Shown here piece by piece: positions 54,481 to 64,000 of a stretch of 64,000 bases of DNA (position 1 is the stretch's first letter; every line of letters starts with the position of its first letter). A program made the position numbers and the translations under genes. The notes under the pieces are model-generated. The model ran no database searches, was not told the DNA's origin, and saw only the letters and a program-made list of their open reading frames with translations. Source of the DNA: Tillus elongatus (lineage: Eukaryota > Arthropoda > Insecta > Coleoptera > Cleridae); assembly GCA_964006375.1 (NCBI GenBank), contig OZ023267.1:83082906-83146905 (forward strand), written 5' to 3'.

Positions 54481-55199
54481 CTATATTTCGCCCAACAAAT
54501 CCAGCCTCCTACAGAGGTCTATAAACTTTGTGGGCGAAAGTTGATCCAGATCCTCTGGAGCAAGCTTTACCTTGCCAAAGAGCAGGTGTCTAGTCCTGTC
54601 CGCTGCCGGACAGGAACACAGCACGTGCTCTGCTGTCGCGTCATTCTCCATACACAGCCGGCACTCGGTCTCCGGACCGACCCCAATATGGTGCATGTGA
54701 TGCCGCAAGCTGCAGTGTCCTGTATACAGGCCGACTAGAGTACTCAGTTGTTGTCTGTTCATCTCTAGAAGTTTCTTAGCCCTTGACTCGGACAGGCCAT
54801 TTATGAAGGCCTTAGAGTGAGCTAATCCTGGAAGATTTTGCCAATATTGAATTGTCATTCTTTCTGTCCAGGTCTTTAAGGTGCGTTTTGCTGTGCAAGA
54901 TGTTATTCCCAGCACCGGTTCTGGTCCGACAAAGTCACTCTGGGCACCACTCCTGGCAAGCGCGTCGGCCGCAACGTTGCCATCATGGTCCGAGTGACCC
55001 GGTATCCAGACCAGCGACACCTCTCATTACAGCTGCCCAATTCGTTAAGGGCAGATTTACAACTCCATACCGTCTTTGAATTACACCGGTAGGAACCAAG
55101 AGCCTTTATTGCAGCTTGGCTATCTGCATATATCTTTATCGATTTGTTTGTGCACAGGTCTTTTATACTTTCCCTTGCACACATCTCGATGGCATACAC
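54481..55199 (-). pseudogene. Non-LTR element RNase H and C-terminal Cys region
   Basis: Two overlapping frames. 55199-54903 begins MYAIEMCARES and has IYADSQAAIKAL, the RNase H catalytic Asp motif. After a frameshift near 55020, the 54481-55020 frame continues with LVWIPGHSDHDGNVAADALA (catalytic His and Asp), a linker, LVGLYTGHCSL, and CRLCMENDATAEHVLCSC, a zinc-binding pattern (C-x2-C, H, C) usual at the end of these polyproteins. It stops at TGA/TAG before the 3' UTR. Confidence 0.88.
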
Positions 55200-55279
55200 T
55201 TCTGCCTGGTGTATGGTTGCGTACTTGCCGAGGCTAGCTGATAGTCTAGCATCGGTGCTGCCCCCATATGCGCCGGCTC

Positions 55280-56813
55280 CTAACCCAAATTGGTTTTGGA
55301 GCCGTCAGAGTACCAGCAGAGGTCCGCTCTCAACAGGGTCGTTTGGTTTCGGTCCCAGTCCCCCCTTTCCGGGAGGACGATCTTGAAAGACAGATCTCTG
55401 CTGATCTTTGTAGGCATCAAGTCTGAGACCATTCCCAGAATCCCATGACAATCACTGTCATCAAGGAGACCGGGCCCTCTCAGACTGACTTCCCTCGGCA
55501 TGCTATCTGCCGTTTGTTTTAGTCTGTACGTTGTCCACCTCGCCACCCTCTCCAACCATATGTGAAGTGGGGGAATATTAAGGAGGATCTCCAAAGCGGC
55601 TGATGGTGCGGTGCTTATCGCTCCCGTTATCATCAGACAAGCTTGTCTCTGTAGATGAGCCAGTTTTGCCCTCTCGATACCACGAAGTACCTTAGTCCAC
55701 CAAACTATGACTCCATATGTTATCATTGGCCTGATAACCACTACATAGAGCCAGTACATCTGTTGGGGGTTTGTTCCCCAGTTGTTACCACAGATTCTCC
55801 GGCAGGTCCACAGGGACATTTTAGCCCTGCGGATAACATTTTCTAACTGTATGTCCCAGTTGAGCTTCTTATCTAGGGTAACTCCCAGATATTTTGCTTG
55901 GTCCGAAAATGGAATGGTTTCCCCCATAAGAATAGGTGGTTTTAATTTATCCAACCTTCTTCTTCTGGTAAAAGGAACAATGATCGTTTTGCGGGGGTTC
56001 ACAAACATCTGTTCCCTCCGGCACCAATCATTGATTACATTTAGTGCCTCTTGAAGAGTACTTGCCAGTTCCTCCTCAGATTTGCCTCTAACCATTATGA
56101 CAAGATCATCAGCATACGCCTGGACCTCAACCTCCCAGAGTCCGAGGATAGCCAGCAAATCGTCCACAAAGAGGGACCACAGCAGGGGGGATAGAACGCC
56201 TCCCTGAGGACACCCCCTCGCAGCCCTGACGCCGACCACCTCTTCCCGCAACGAGGTAATAATGGTCCGATTGTGCAGCATGTTTCCGATCCAGCCACAG
56301 ATGGTAGGTTCCACCCCCCCCCCTAGCGATAGTGGCCTCGTAGAGGGAGATCGGTAATGCATTATTAAATGCTCCTTCGATGTCGAGAAATGCCGCCACC
56401 GCAACCTCTCCATTTTCCAGAGAGTGTGTGATCTTCTCGACGAGGTTATTGAGCGCTAACTCAGTTGATTTGCCAGTTTGATAGGCATACTGGTGGGTAT
56501 TTAGGGGGTTATTGGGTAAGATGTTCCCCCTAATGTGTCCGTCCAGTATTTTTTCCAATCCCTTTAGGAGGAATGATGTAATACTGAGAGGTCTCAGTGA
56601 TGTAGGTAGGAGGTCCTTACGTCCCAATTTGGGAATGTAAACCACCCTAACCGCCGTCCAGCTGGATGGTATGTAGTTACAGGCCAGACTGGCTCTGTAC
56701 AGCCTGATAAGGTGAGGTAGGAGAATCTTCAGTCCCTTTTGTAGTAGGACCGGTACCACCCCATCCTCCCCTGGCGACTTGAATGGCTGAAAATGATTCA
56801 CAGCACACTCCAC
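55280..56813 (-). pseudogene. Non-LTR element reverse transcriptase
   Basis: The upstream frame (56813-56127) carries FKSPGEDGVVPVLL (RT motif 0/1), VVYIPKLG, RPLSITSFLLKGLEKI (motif 2), HQYAYQTGKSTELAL and FLDIEGAFNNA (motif A; the usual second Asp of AFD is Asn here). A frameshift falls in a nine-to-ten-base C run near 56308-56318. The downstream frame (to 55280) gives GCPQGGVLSPLLWSLFVDDL (motif B), VQAYADDLVIM (catalytic YADD), NPRKTIIVPF and KYLGVTLDKKLNW. Complete motif order for an active-type RT, inactivated by the frame break. Confidence 0.92.
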
Positions 56814-56966
56814 TGCCGAGGCTGTAATTATTCGCCGAGCAACCCGCCAGTCCTCCCCATGAGGGCGTTTAAATCGTCCCTCAGCCGGTCGGACCTCTCC
56901 ATTTCTCAGGATCAGACAATCTGGGAAGTGTGTGTGTGCTAAGAGCTCTAACGTTTCTTTCCGAGA

Positions 56967-58132
56967 TTAAGTAACAGAACCATCTGGTCGTTTTATCGAT
57001 CCCAGCTCCTGAACACGGTCGCGTGAGAGAATCCTGTGGATTCTGGCGCTGCTGGGCATATTATTAATGTCTCCGCAGAACCTCCTCCAGGACTCCCTCT
57101 TAGCGTTCCTAATCTCTTTGTTATAGTGTGTTAGAGCGGTTTTATATTGCTCCCAGTTGCCTGTAGTCTTAGCACGATTGAAGAGACGTCTAACTTCCCT
57201 TTGTAGTTTATCGAGGTTATTATTCCACCAAGTAGACGCCCGACTGTCTCTCTTTGACCTTAGTGGACAGTTTTCGTAATATGCAGAGACAACAGCTTCC
57301 CTAACCTGTTCCGCTGCAATCTCAAACTCATCACGATCCCTCACTGTGGGGATAGCGGACCCAAGTCCGGTGGCGAGGGACTGTTTGTACCCCTCCAAAT
57401 CCGTCCTTCTCGGGTCGCGATACTCCACCACAGGTCTAGGGCCTGTTACAATCTCAAATAGGATATGGGCATGGTCAGAACATGAGGGTTCAGACGACAC
57501 CCTCCATTTGAGAATTTTTGAGCTCAAAAGCCTTGAGCTGATCGTGAGATCTAAAACCTCTCTCCGATTAGCTGTAAGAAAGGTGGGTTCCGAGCCTATG
57601 TTGTTGACAACCAGCTCCTCCCCTAAAATGTATTCAAATAGTGATTCACCTCGTCTGTTAGTGTCCGTGCTCCCCCAAGCCAAGTGATGGGAGTTCGCAT
57701 CACACCCCATTACGAGGTGATAGTTGTTCCTCTTGCAGTAGGCGATCAATTTCCGCACCTCTGCTGGAGGTGGTTGTTCTGCATCTCTGTCTCCAGGGAA
57801 ATAGGCCGAACAGGCCACTACTTCCAGCCTGGTCCCCCCGGTGTGATCACGAGATGGATGGATGCCATGTCCTTGGTGCAGTATTCTGAAAATGTAAAAT
57901 ACTGCAAGTGGTTTCTGATCCAGATACAGGCTCTGTGGTTGGTACCAGTGCTCACCTCTACTATCTTACCAGAAGTGTTACCCAGCCCTTTAGTTCGTTC
58001 CGAATTGGCGGTCCAGGGCTTTTGGAGAAGAGCAATATCAATTTGCTCTTCCTTTAATTTCATGCTAAGGAGGTATGTTGCAGCCTTAGCATGATGCAAA
58101 TTAGCTTGAATGCACCTTATGTTGGTGGGCAT
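56967..58132 (-). pseudogene. Non-LTR element endonuclease (EEP)
   Basis: The N-terminal frame (58132-57818) starts MPTNIRCIQANLHHAKAAT and has LLQKPW where the family has a catalytic Glu (QEP), so the Glu is changed to Lys. A frameshift lies at a CCCCCC run near 57833. The second frame (57818-56967) contains YFPGDRDA, MGCDANSHHLAWGSTDTN, LDLTISS, CSDHAHILF (catalytic Asp-His) and a C-terminal Arg-rich linker to the RT. It would nick target DNA for target-primed reverse transcription. Confidence 0.9.
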
Positions 58133-58751
58133 GGGGTAGGAATATAGGTGTGTATAAAGGATAAGCGAGTAGGTTAAGGAGCTCGAAAGGAAAGGGATTT
58201 ATGGTGCAGGTTCCTCCTCCTTTTTAGAAGCTCGATTACCAAGCTTCCTATAGGAGGGTCTACCTTTGGTAGTCGTCCTAGGGGTGGACTTTCCTTTCCC
58301 CTGTTGTTTCCCTCTGGAGGTTCCGTTCAAAGGTTGAATCCTGCCACCTCCTCTATTGGGTCTGTGTAAGTCGTGTCCATGTTAGGTCCAACGAGCAGCA
58401 AGGGAAAATAAACTTCCATGGAAGAGCCCCGAAGAGGCATTTACACAGGGAGGTCGCCCGGTTTCCCTGGGGAGGGTTAACGTTAGCGACAGAATTACCA
58501 TCCTGCCAATGCCCGGCCATATCGGCCAGAAGCATCATCGCTTCGGCACCAATCCGCCAACGACCTTGTGATGTGGGTTTTTTATAGAGGACTCTCCTCG
58601 CAATGCCGGCCAATTAAGGCAAGCATTCCCGGCCCTCCTAAGACATGACTAGGTAGGGTTACGGTTTGGTTAGTTCATTTAGTTCACGTCTAATAGTAGA
58701 CGCTATCCAGGGTGCACCACGGGGAGGCGAACTAACTTTACACTTACACTT
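58133..58751 (-). other. 5' part of the non-LTR element, no clear ORF1
   Basis: Intermediate GC content. The frame 58353-58613 does not resemble an ORF1 (no CCHC knuckles), so ORF1 has probably been deleted. Confidence 0.5.
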
Positions 58752-58763
58752 ACAATAAAGGTA

Positions 58764-58913
58764 ACTCTGAACATAAAGTGAAATGGCATAGCGCCTAGCC
58801 TGCCACTTGTAATTTAACATAATCATACGCCCTGCGTCACTCTTTTCAATTGATAATCGGCTTCGTCCGAAATTGTAGACCACGCCTTAACTGACAAATT
58901 TAAATTTAAAAAT

Positions 58914-58915
<2 letters not shown>
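58764..58915 (-). repeat. Gypsy-2 3' LTR, inner part
   Basis: gtaactctgaacat-aag, agcgcctagcctg and ataa-cggcttcg-ccg match the right LTR at 62626-62735. The end gtagaccacgccttaactg matches 63355-63375. Confidence 0.8.
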
Positions 58916-59833
<918 letters not shown>

Positions 59834-60374
59834 TTAAACAATTGATAAACACTCCAGTTCGTAACTATGGTATTTACTTTCTCCATCCGATGTAAGCTTA
59901 CTGAAGTAAAATAGAGGATGAAATAAATTATCATGTTTTTGCTTTTGCACTAAAATAGCCACAAAGCTGTGTGCACTAGCATCACAGTGCAATTCAGTTT
60001 CTAATAAAGGTAAATACAATGCTAACAATGGACGTGACACAAGTTTATTCTTTAAAATTTCGAAAGCCTTTAATTCTAGTTTACCAAATACAAATCTTAA
60101 ATCTTTTCTCGTTAAATCGTAGAGGTTTGGCAATAAAAGCGAAGTTTTTTATAAATTTTCTAAAGTAACTGACAAGACCTATCTTTGTACCTCCTTTACA
60201 CAGGAAGGAAATGGAAAATCAGAAACGGCTTTAAGATGATCAGGGTTAGTCCTGATACCTCCAATATCAACTTTATGAAGTTGCAAAGTTTGCAAACCAA
60301 CATAATTTATTTAGGCTATGGCCTAAATAAATTATGTTGGTTTGTAAAAGTAAACATTTATCAATTCTTAAAGA
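59834..60374 (-). pseudogene. Gypsy-2 RNase H and RT thumb region
   Basis: The frame 60133-59834 contains KAFEILKNKL, LHCDASAHSFVAIL (catalytic Asp) and YHSYELECLSIV. Upstream (60290-60190), another frame reads VDIGGIRTNPDHLKAV, the RT connection. Between them and the RT frame is a perfect inverted repeat at 60293-60344. Confidence 0.85.
60293..60344. repeat. Perfect 24-bp inverted repeat with 4-bp loop
   Basis: The arms 60293-60316 and 60321-60344 (caaaccaacataatttattt... against its exact complement) are separated by tatg. The right arm encodes the expected RT residues (QTNIIYLG) on the - strand. The left arm is a foldback duplicate that replaces the following residues. Confidence 0.95.
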
Positions 60375-61307
60375 TCATAAGTTATCAACCATAAACTGAA
60401 GAACTTCATGCAAAATATTTAAATTTTCATGTATCATTTCTATTGCTATCAATAAGTCATCCAGAAAAAGTAAGTTTTTTTCTTCATCTAGCAAACTTCG
60501 AAATACTCTATTAATGAACCTGGTAAATGCTGGCTCAGAATTACAAAATCCAAATGGTGCCCTAACGAATTCATATTGCTCACAAGGAATTACAAAAGAT
60601 AAATATTTACTATCACCCTCTTTTACTTTCACATAATAAAATGCATTTTGCAAGTCTAATTTTGTGAAATATTTCTTATCTTTTAACTTATCTAATTGGT
60701 CTCCTATTAATGGCAATGGAAACCTATCTTTGACAACTAACTTGTTCAATTCACGAAAGTCGACACATAACCTAGCTTGACTAGATTTACGTTGCACTAA
60801 AACAACAGGTGAACAGTAATCTGAGTTGCTCATTCTAATTACTGCTTTATGAAGTAAATCATTTAGTATTTCTTTTGCCTGTTTATTTTCTGTGTAAGAC
60901 ATGCGTCTTGGTCTAAATGAAAAAGGTTTATGGTCTTTTATCAACCTGACTTCCATTTCATAATTAATTAACGGTTCTGATGGCTTTAGTGGTTTAACAT
61001 AATTATTATAAAATATATCCCTAACGTTACCTATGATTTGTGATTCCAGATATTCATTTACCCTTAACTCATGAACAAAATCATTTTCTTCACTAGTGGC
61101 CTTCACAGTCTGTATTGGATTAACAAATTTTACTTTGATAGAAGGATTTGAAATTAAATTCATACCTAAAACACACTTACATTTCATAGTATTGCTCGGA
61201 ATAACACATAAATTTATTTCAACATTAATATCCTGGAAAAATACCAATCTACACCTAAATATACCTAATACCACCAAATGACTGGCATTAATACCCATCC
61301 ATTCCAT
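60375..61307 (-). pseudogene. Gypsy-2 protease C-terminus and reverse transcriptase
   Basis: A 310-codon clean frame. It begins in the protease end (CVLGMNLI, equivalent to the Gly-Arg-Asp region of Gypsy-1), a linker, then RT motifs: FRPRRMSYTE, SDYCSPVVLVQRK, RLCVDFRELNKLV, FPLPLIGDQLD, FTKLDLQNAFY (motif A), FGFCNSEPAFTRFIN (motif B) and LFLDDLLIA (motif C; FLDD where YLDD or YIDD is usual). Ends at the foldback region. Confidence 0.9.
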
Positions 61308-61560
61308 TTCTGTGTACCAGTGTATTCTTGCCTTAAGCTTAAAGGCACGAAGTCTTCGCTAATTAATGAAATTTGACTTCCCTATCCAAGACACTGTCAA
61401 CTCCACTAATTTTGCTCCAATCTGCGTTGTAACTTTCACTGTGTATGCTGGAATTTCCTCGATTAGCATAGTTTAATTGCTTACCCCTTGATTACTGTCT
61501 TCTTCTCCTCTGGTGCTGTCTTTCCGAAAATGCCCTCTTACTCCACAACTATAACACGTT
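61308..61560 (-). pseudogene. Gypsy-2 protease N-terminus and second zinc knuckle
   Basis: Near 61545-61500, CYSCGVRGHFRKD is a CCHC knuckle whose last Cys is Ser. Near 61400-61360, GSQISLISEDFVPLSL follows the protease active-site Asp across a one-base frameshift. Intermediate sequence is decayed. Confidence 0.6.
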
Positions 61561-61562
61561 CT

Positions 61563-62072
61563 TTACTCTCTTCTTGGATGTGGAGATTCAATCGCCGTAT
61601 GGTTTGGTTTATTGCAGTTGAAACAAACTAATCTTGGAGACGAATACATATTTCTGTTCTTTTGTCCATCATGGTTGAAGTTGACATTGCTGTGTACACT
61701 GTTGTTGACATTTCGATTACCACTGACATTGACAGTTCTCATTCGAACATCCTGGCGCGGGAAGTTTAAATTTGAAGAGGACGCCATGTTTCCTCTTACC
61801 CCACCAACAAAGCGTTCATTGTCTGTTATGGACGACATCAGTTTTAAAAAGTCGGGCAATTGCTTAAACCCTCGCATTTTCGCCTGAGATTGTAAACTTA
61901 TGCTGTCCAATCCATCTGTCATATAATCAATGATATCCTGTTCGGAAAGTTTCAGCAAATTTCCCATCATAACTCTATCATGGAAGTAACATGCAAATTT
62001 CTCACCTCTTTTCCATTTTCTCGATTTAAATCTTCGCATCTTCTCGGCCTCCGAATATACCAAGCATTTCAC
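61563..62072 (-). pseudogene. Gypsy-2 gag, C-terminal part
   Basis: Reads RRFKSRKWKRGEKFACYFHD, then DYMTDGLDSISLQSQAKMRG, equivalent to RRWKKNERFTDYFHDKV and the RSQARMQSF block in Gypsy-1 gag. An Asn-rich linker follows, then CFNCNKPNHTAIES, a zinc knuckle with its last Cys replaced by Ser. Confidence 0.85.
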
Positions 62073-62281
62073 CTTTTAGCTCATTTAATTTTAGAGCTAC
62101 ATGGCTACACCATTGAGTTTTCCAACAACATAATTTCATCAGACACGTGATAAGTTCGTTGGATTGTTAATGTTCTATCCCACAAGCTTTCACGCTTTCA
62201 ATATGCCTTCCTGCAAATGATGTGAACACAAAGATGCAATTTCTACTGTTTTCTATTATATCCTCTGTCTAACTGGATGGC

Positions 62282-62456
62282 TTATACCGTTGCGGCCACA
62301 ATTTCTTGTATAGTCGTGGTCGCCGGTTGCGAGAGAGGAGACATTCTTCTGGATATCGACTCGCCAATTCCATTGATTACACGCTCACAATCAGCTTCAT
62401 CTTCTCCACCTGCCACGCATAATTCGTTACTATGTCTTCCGTTGTCCGACATTATG
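62282..62456 (-). pseudogene. Gypsy-2 gag N-terminus
   Basis: Starts at an ATG (MSDNGRHSNEL, near 62452) about 80 bp inside the right LTR, the normal position for gag. Continues GEDEADCERVINGI. The stretch 62073-62281 connecting it to the gag core is frameshifted. Confidence 0.65.
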
Positions 62457-62531
62457 TACTCTCGTTTACATCCTTTGTTATACTTCACTTTCACTTCTTA
62501 ACTTTGCTGACTAACCCCACACCTGAATAAT

Positions 62532-62737
62532 TGTAGGTTGGCCGTGCGGGATTGTTGAAGAAACATAAATTAAATACTCATAAGTTTAACAAAACAATAT
62601 ATTTAATAATTTAAGAACAATAAACGTAACTCTGAACATGAAGCGAAACAATGTAGCGCCTAGCCTGTCACTCGTAACTTAACATAACCATGTGTCGCTG
62701 TTTTCAATCGATAACCGGCTTCGCCCGCAATTGCCAT
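62532..62737 (-). repeat. Gypsy-2 5' LTR (interrupted)
   Basis: Same sequence as 54303-54391 plus 58764-58876. Just inside it, on the - strand, is the leader caggtgtgggg shared with Gypsy-1. The LTR end seems displaced to 63356-63394 by a later insertion. Confidence 0.8.
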
Positions 62738-63198
62738 CTAAAATTTCCAACCATTGCCTTTATTTTCTGATAATCTCTTCATTATTTTTAACTCATGTTT
62801 CCTATTAAACAGCCATATTTACTCCAAGTTTCTAAATTAGGATGTGGATTTTGATTGTCATTAGTACAGCATATTGACGAATTCTAATAAGGACAAAACC
62901 GGTACGTGTTTCTAATGATGGTCAAAATGTATATGGCGTTACTCTTTCCACGTTCTCGCTGTTCAGATGTTCTGGACGAAGGGTGTAATTTTTGTGGAGT
63001 TATCTAAAAACTAGTGTGTGTTTTTATTTCTTAACGTAAGTCTGTTTCCCTGACTATCGCCAATCACCCCTGTCTTTATAGAGGATTTTCGTAAAAAAAA
63101 ATTAAAAAATGCGCTTATGAGGAGATCTCGACTTTCGAACTTTGAAAAAATTTCTGCAAATAAGACTAAACTAGGATCCCCATATCCAGGCAGTTTCA

Positions 63199-63288
<90 letters not shown>

Positions 63289-63356
63289 GTGTGCTGATGA
63301 TGAACCGGGACGGTTCTAAACTGCAGTCCACGCAAACCAATAAGAAATCATAAGCG
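62738..63356. mobile_element. Composite insertion in the Gypsy-2 5' LTR, including a (TA)n-bearing repeat
   Basis: Contains unassigned sequence (a short ttttgtggagttat similarity to 30959 near 62990) and, at 63090-63203, the left flank of the dispersed repeat (gaggagatctcgactttcga, ccatatccaggcagtttcag) followed by (TA)n. Boundaries are inferred only from the jump in LTR homology. Confidence 0.45.
63204..63285. repeat. (TA)n microsatellite
   Basis: About 82 bp at the fixed position of the dispersed repeat. The right flank is different (gtagtgtgctgatg). Confidence 0.95.
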
Positions 63357-63486
63357 TAGACCACACCTTAACTGACAAATTTAAATTGAAAAATTGGCGG
63401 GAGACGCCTACATAATTTTAGTTTTAAAGTAGGCATTTGTAACTATTTTTGTATAACCTGACAGACATATTATTTTCTCTTTCTAG

Positions 63487-63701
63487 GATGGTGTTCCTGT
63501 TAATGAGGGCATTCCTCTGCCTCAAAGAAATTTTGTTTGCGACCTCGAAGGTTGCGATTTAGTAGAACAGTTTATTGAAAAGTTTTTTCCTTTATATGAT
63601 AGCAACAGTCGTAATTTACTTGAAAATATGTACCACAAAAATGCCACCTTCTCATTGACTGCAGCTTTTATTCCTGGACAAATAACATCACCGAATGCTC
63701 A
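63487..63701 (+). CDS. NXF-family gene, NTF2-like domain exon 1
   Basis: 215 bp, acceptor tttctag, donor gtaagt, phase 0 in and phase 2 out. Starts with DG, completing the conserved L-D-G end of the LRR domain, then a linker and the NTF2-like fold: DLVEQFIEKFFPLYDS (helix with the Tyr-Asp-Ser pattern), RNLLENMYHKNATFSLT and AFIPGQ. In NXF proteins this domain pairs with NXT1/p15 and binds FG-nucleoporins. Order and length match the family. Confidence 0.94.
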
Positions 63702-63756
63702 GTAAGTATTTCAACATTTTGAGCAAACTGTGTCTAATTGTATTTTTTTTTTAAAG

Positions 63757-63925
63757 GATGAAAGGTTACAAGATGCTTGCCCGCAATATAATGTCACTCG
63801 CTGATTATTCAAGAAACAACGATTATCTTTTCCAAGGCAGTTCTGACATAATCAAAATATTTTCAAGATTGCCACCATCAGAACATGATTTATGTACATT
63901 TGATACAGATTTAATTTACCACAGC
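63757..63925 (+). CDS. NXF-family gene, NTF2-like domain exon 2
   Basis: 169 bp after a 55-bp intron. Completes the split Gln codon and ends in phase 0 before gtaagt. Encodes YKMLARNIMSLADYSRNNDY, an F-Q-G-S-x-x-I segment and LPPSEHDLCTFDTDLIYHS, corresponding to the SRN, L-x-x-G and LP-T-x-HD-x-x-(S/T)F-x-D blocks of the family. The remaining NTF2-like strands and the C-terminal UBA-like domain must lie beyond 64000. Confidence 0.93.
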
Positions 63926-64000
63926 GTAAGTATTTACACATATAAGACTATTCCTGAAGAACTAAGAACAACAACCGAAAAAATTCGCAAGAGCCATTAA
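63926..64000 (+). other. Start of next NXF intron
   Basis: Begins with gtaagtatt. The frame stays open by chance for 25 codons, but its residues do not match the family, so the splice is preferred. Confidence 0.7.

Larger units (their letters stand above)
54398..58751 (-). mobile_element. I/R1-type non-LTR retrotransposon with RNase H, inserted in Gypsy-2 LTR
   Basis: 4,354 bp bounded by the 12-bp duplication acaataaaggta (54386-54397 and 58752-58763). The uninterrupted site can be seen in the other Gypsy-2 LTR near 62615. - strand order from the 5' end: about 600 bp without clear ORF1, endonuclease, reverse transcriptase, RNase H, cysteine-rich end, and a 3' UTR finishing in the pentanucleotide tail seen as GGTTAGGTTAGG on the + strand. 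GC content is well above the host sequence. ORF1 is missing or very short, and frameshifts occur at mononucleotide runs, so this copy is dead. Confidence 0.92.

Noticed and set aside
55144..58094. + strand frames opposite the non-LTR polyprotein
   Set aside because: Antisense shadows; the - strand has full motif order.
63926..64000. Continuation of the last NXF exon to the window end
   Set aside because: A strong gtaagt donor follows the phase-0 end, and the following residues do not match the family.

Overview
The window is a piece of a eukaryotic, arthropod-like (most probably insect) chromosome. It is AT-rich, has almost no open coding sequence outside transposons, and is packed with long (TA)n and (CA)n arrays. 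Intron/exon signals are conventional (AG acceptors, GT donors), and the mobile elements are families typical of insects: Gypsy, RNase H-bearing I/R1-type and RTE non-LTR elements, Tc1/mariner/IS630, pogo/jerky and hAT relics. I cannot name the species.

The only host gene I recognise lies on the + strand and covers most of the window. It is a nuclear RNA export factor (NXF/TAP family) with six supported coding exons: 13312-13512, 13594-13744, 50546-50727, 52164-52307, 63487-63701 and 63757-63925. Their phases agree at every junction, and together they encode 354 continuous codons: the RNA-binding RRM-like domain, the leucine-rich repeats and the NTF2-like domain. A weakly supported upstream exon may end at 1158. 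The gene continues beyond 64000. One intron is 36.8 kb long; most of the rest of the window is intron filled with transposons.

Layout. 1-2.9 kb: unassigned sequence and microsatellite. 2.97-7.76 kb: a complete young Gypsy element (Gypsy-1, + strand) with 325-bp LTRs, inserted in a (TA)n array. 8.2-12.5 kb: a foldback element and mariner, Tc1 and jerky relics. 13.3-13.7 kb: NXF exons. 14-18.8 kb: degenerate tandem repeats, a 166-bp satellite and an unnamed ORF relic. 19-27 kb and 39.3-44.5 kb: two direct copies (A and B) of one multi-kilobase repeat, with a partial inverted copy between them at 31.6-36.8 kb. Comparing A with B exposes three later insertions precisely. 46-47.3 kb: a broken non-LTR element. 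48-50.1 kb: minisatellite, MITE and a large foldback. 50.5-52.3 kb: NXF leucine-rich exons. 52.7-54.1 kb: pogo-like repeats. 54.3-63.4 kb: a degenerate Gypsy (Gypsy-2, - strand) whose 3' LTR is split by a 4.35-kb non-LTR element with a 12-bp target duplication. 63.5-63.9 kb: NXF NTF2-like exons.

I found no convincing new multi-gene system. The interesting material is the NXF paralogue itself (divergent, in huge introns), the nested insertion record, microsatellites growing at fixed positions inside dispersed repeats (one inside integrase codons), and several palindromic or tandem structures. All coordinates of degenerate elements are approximate to tens of bases unless a terminal duplication is quoted.
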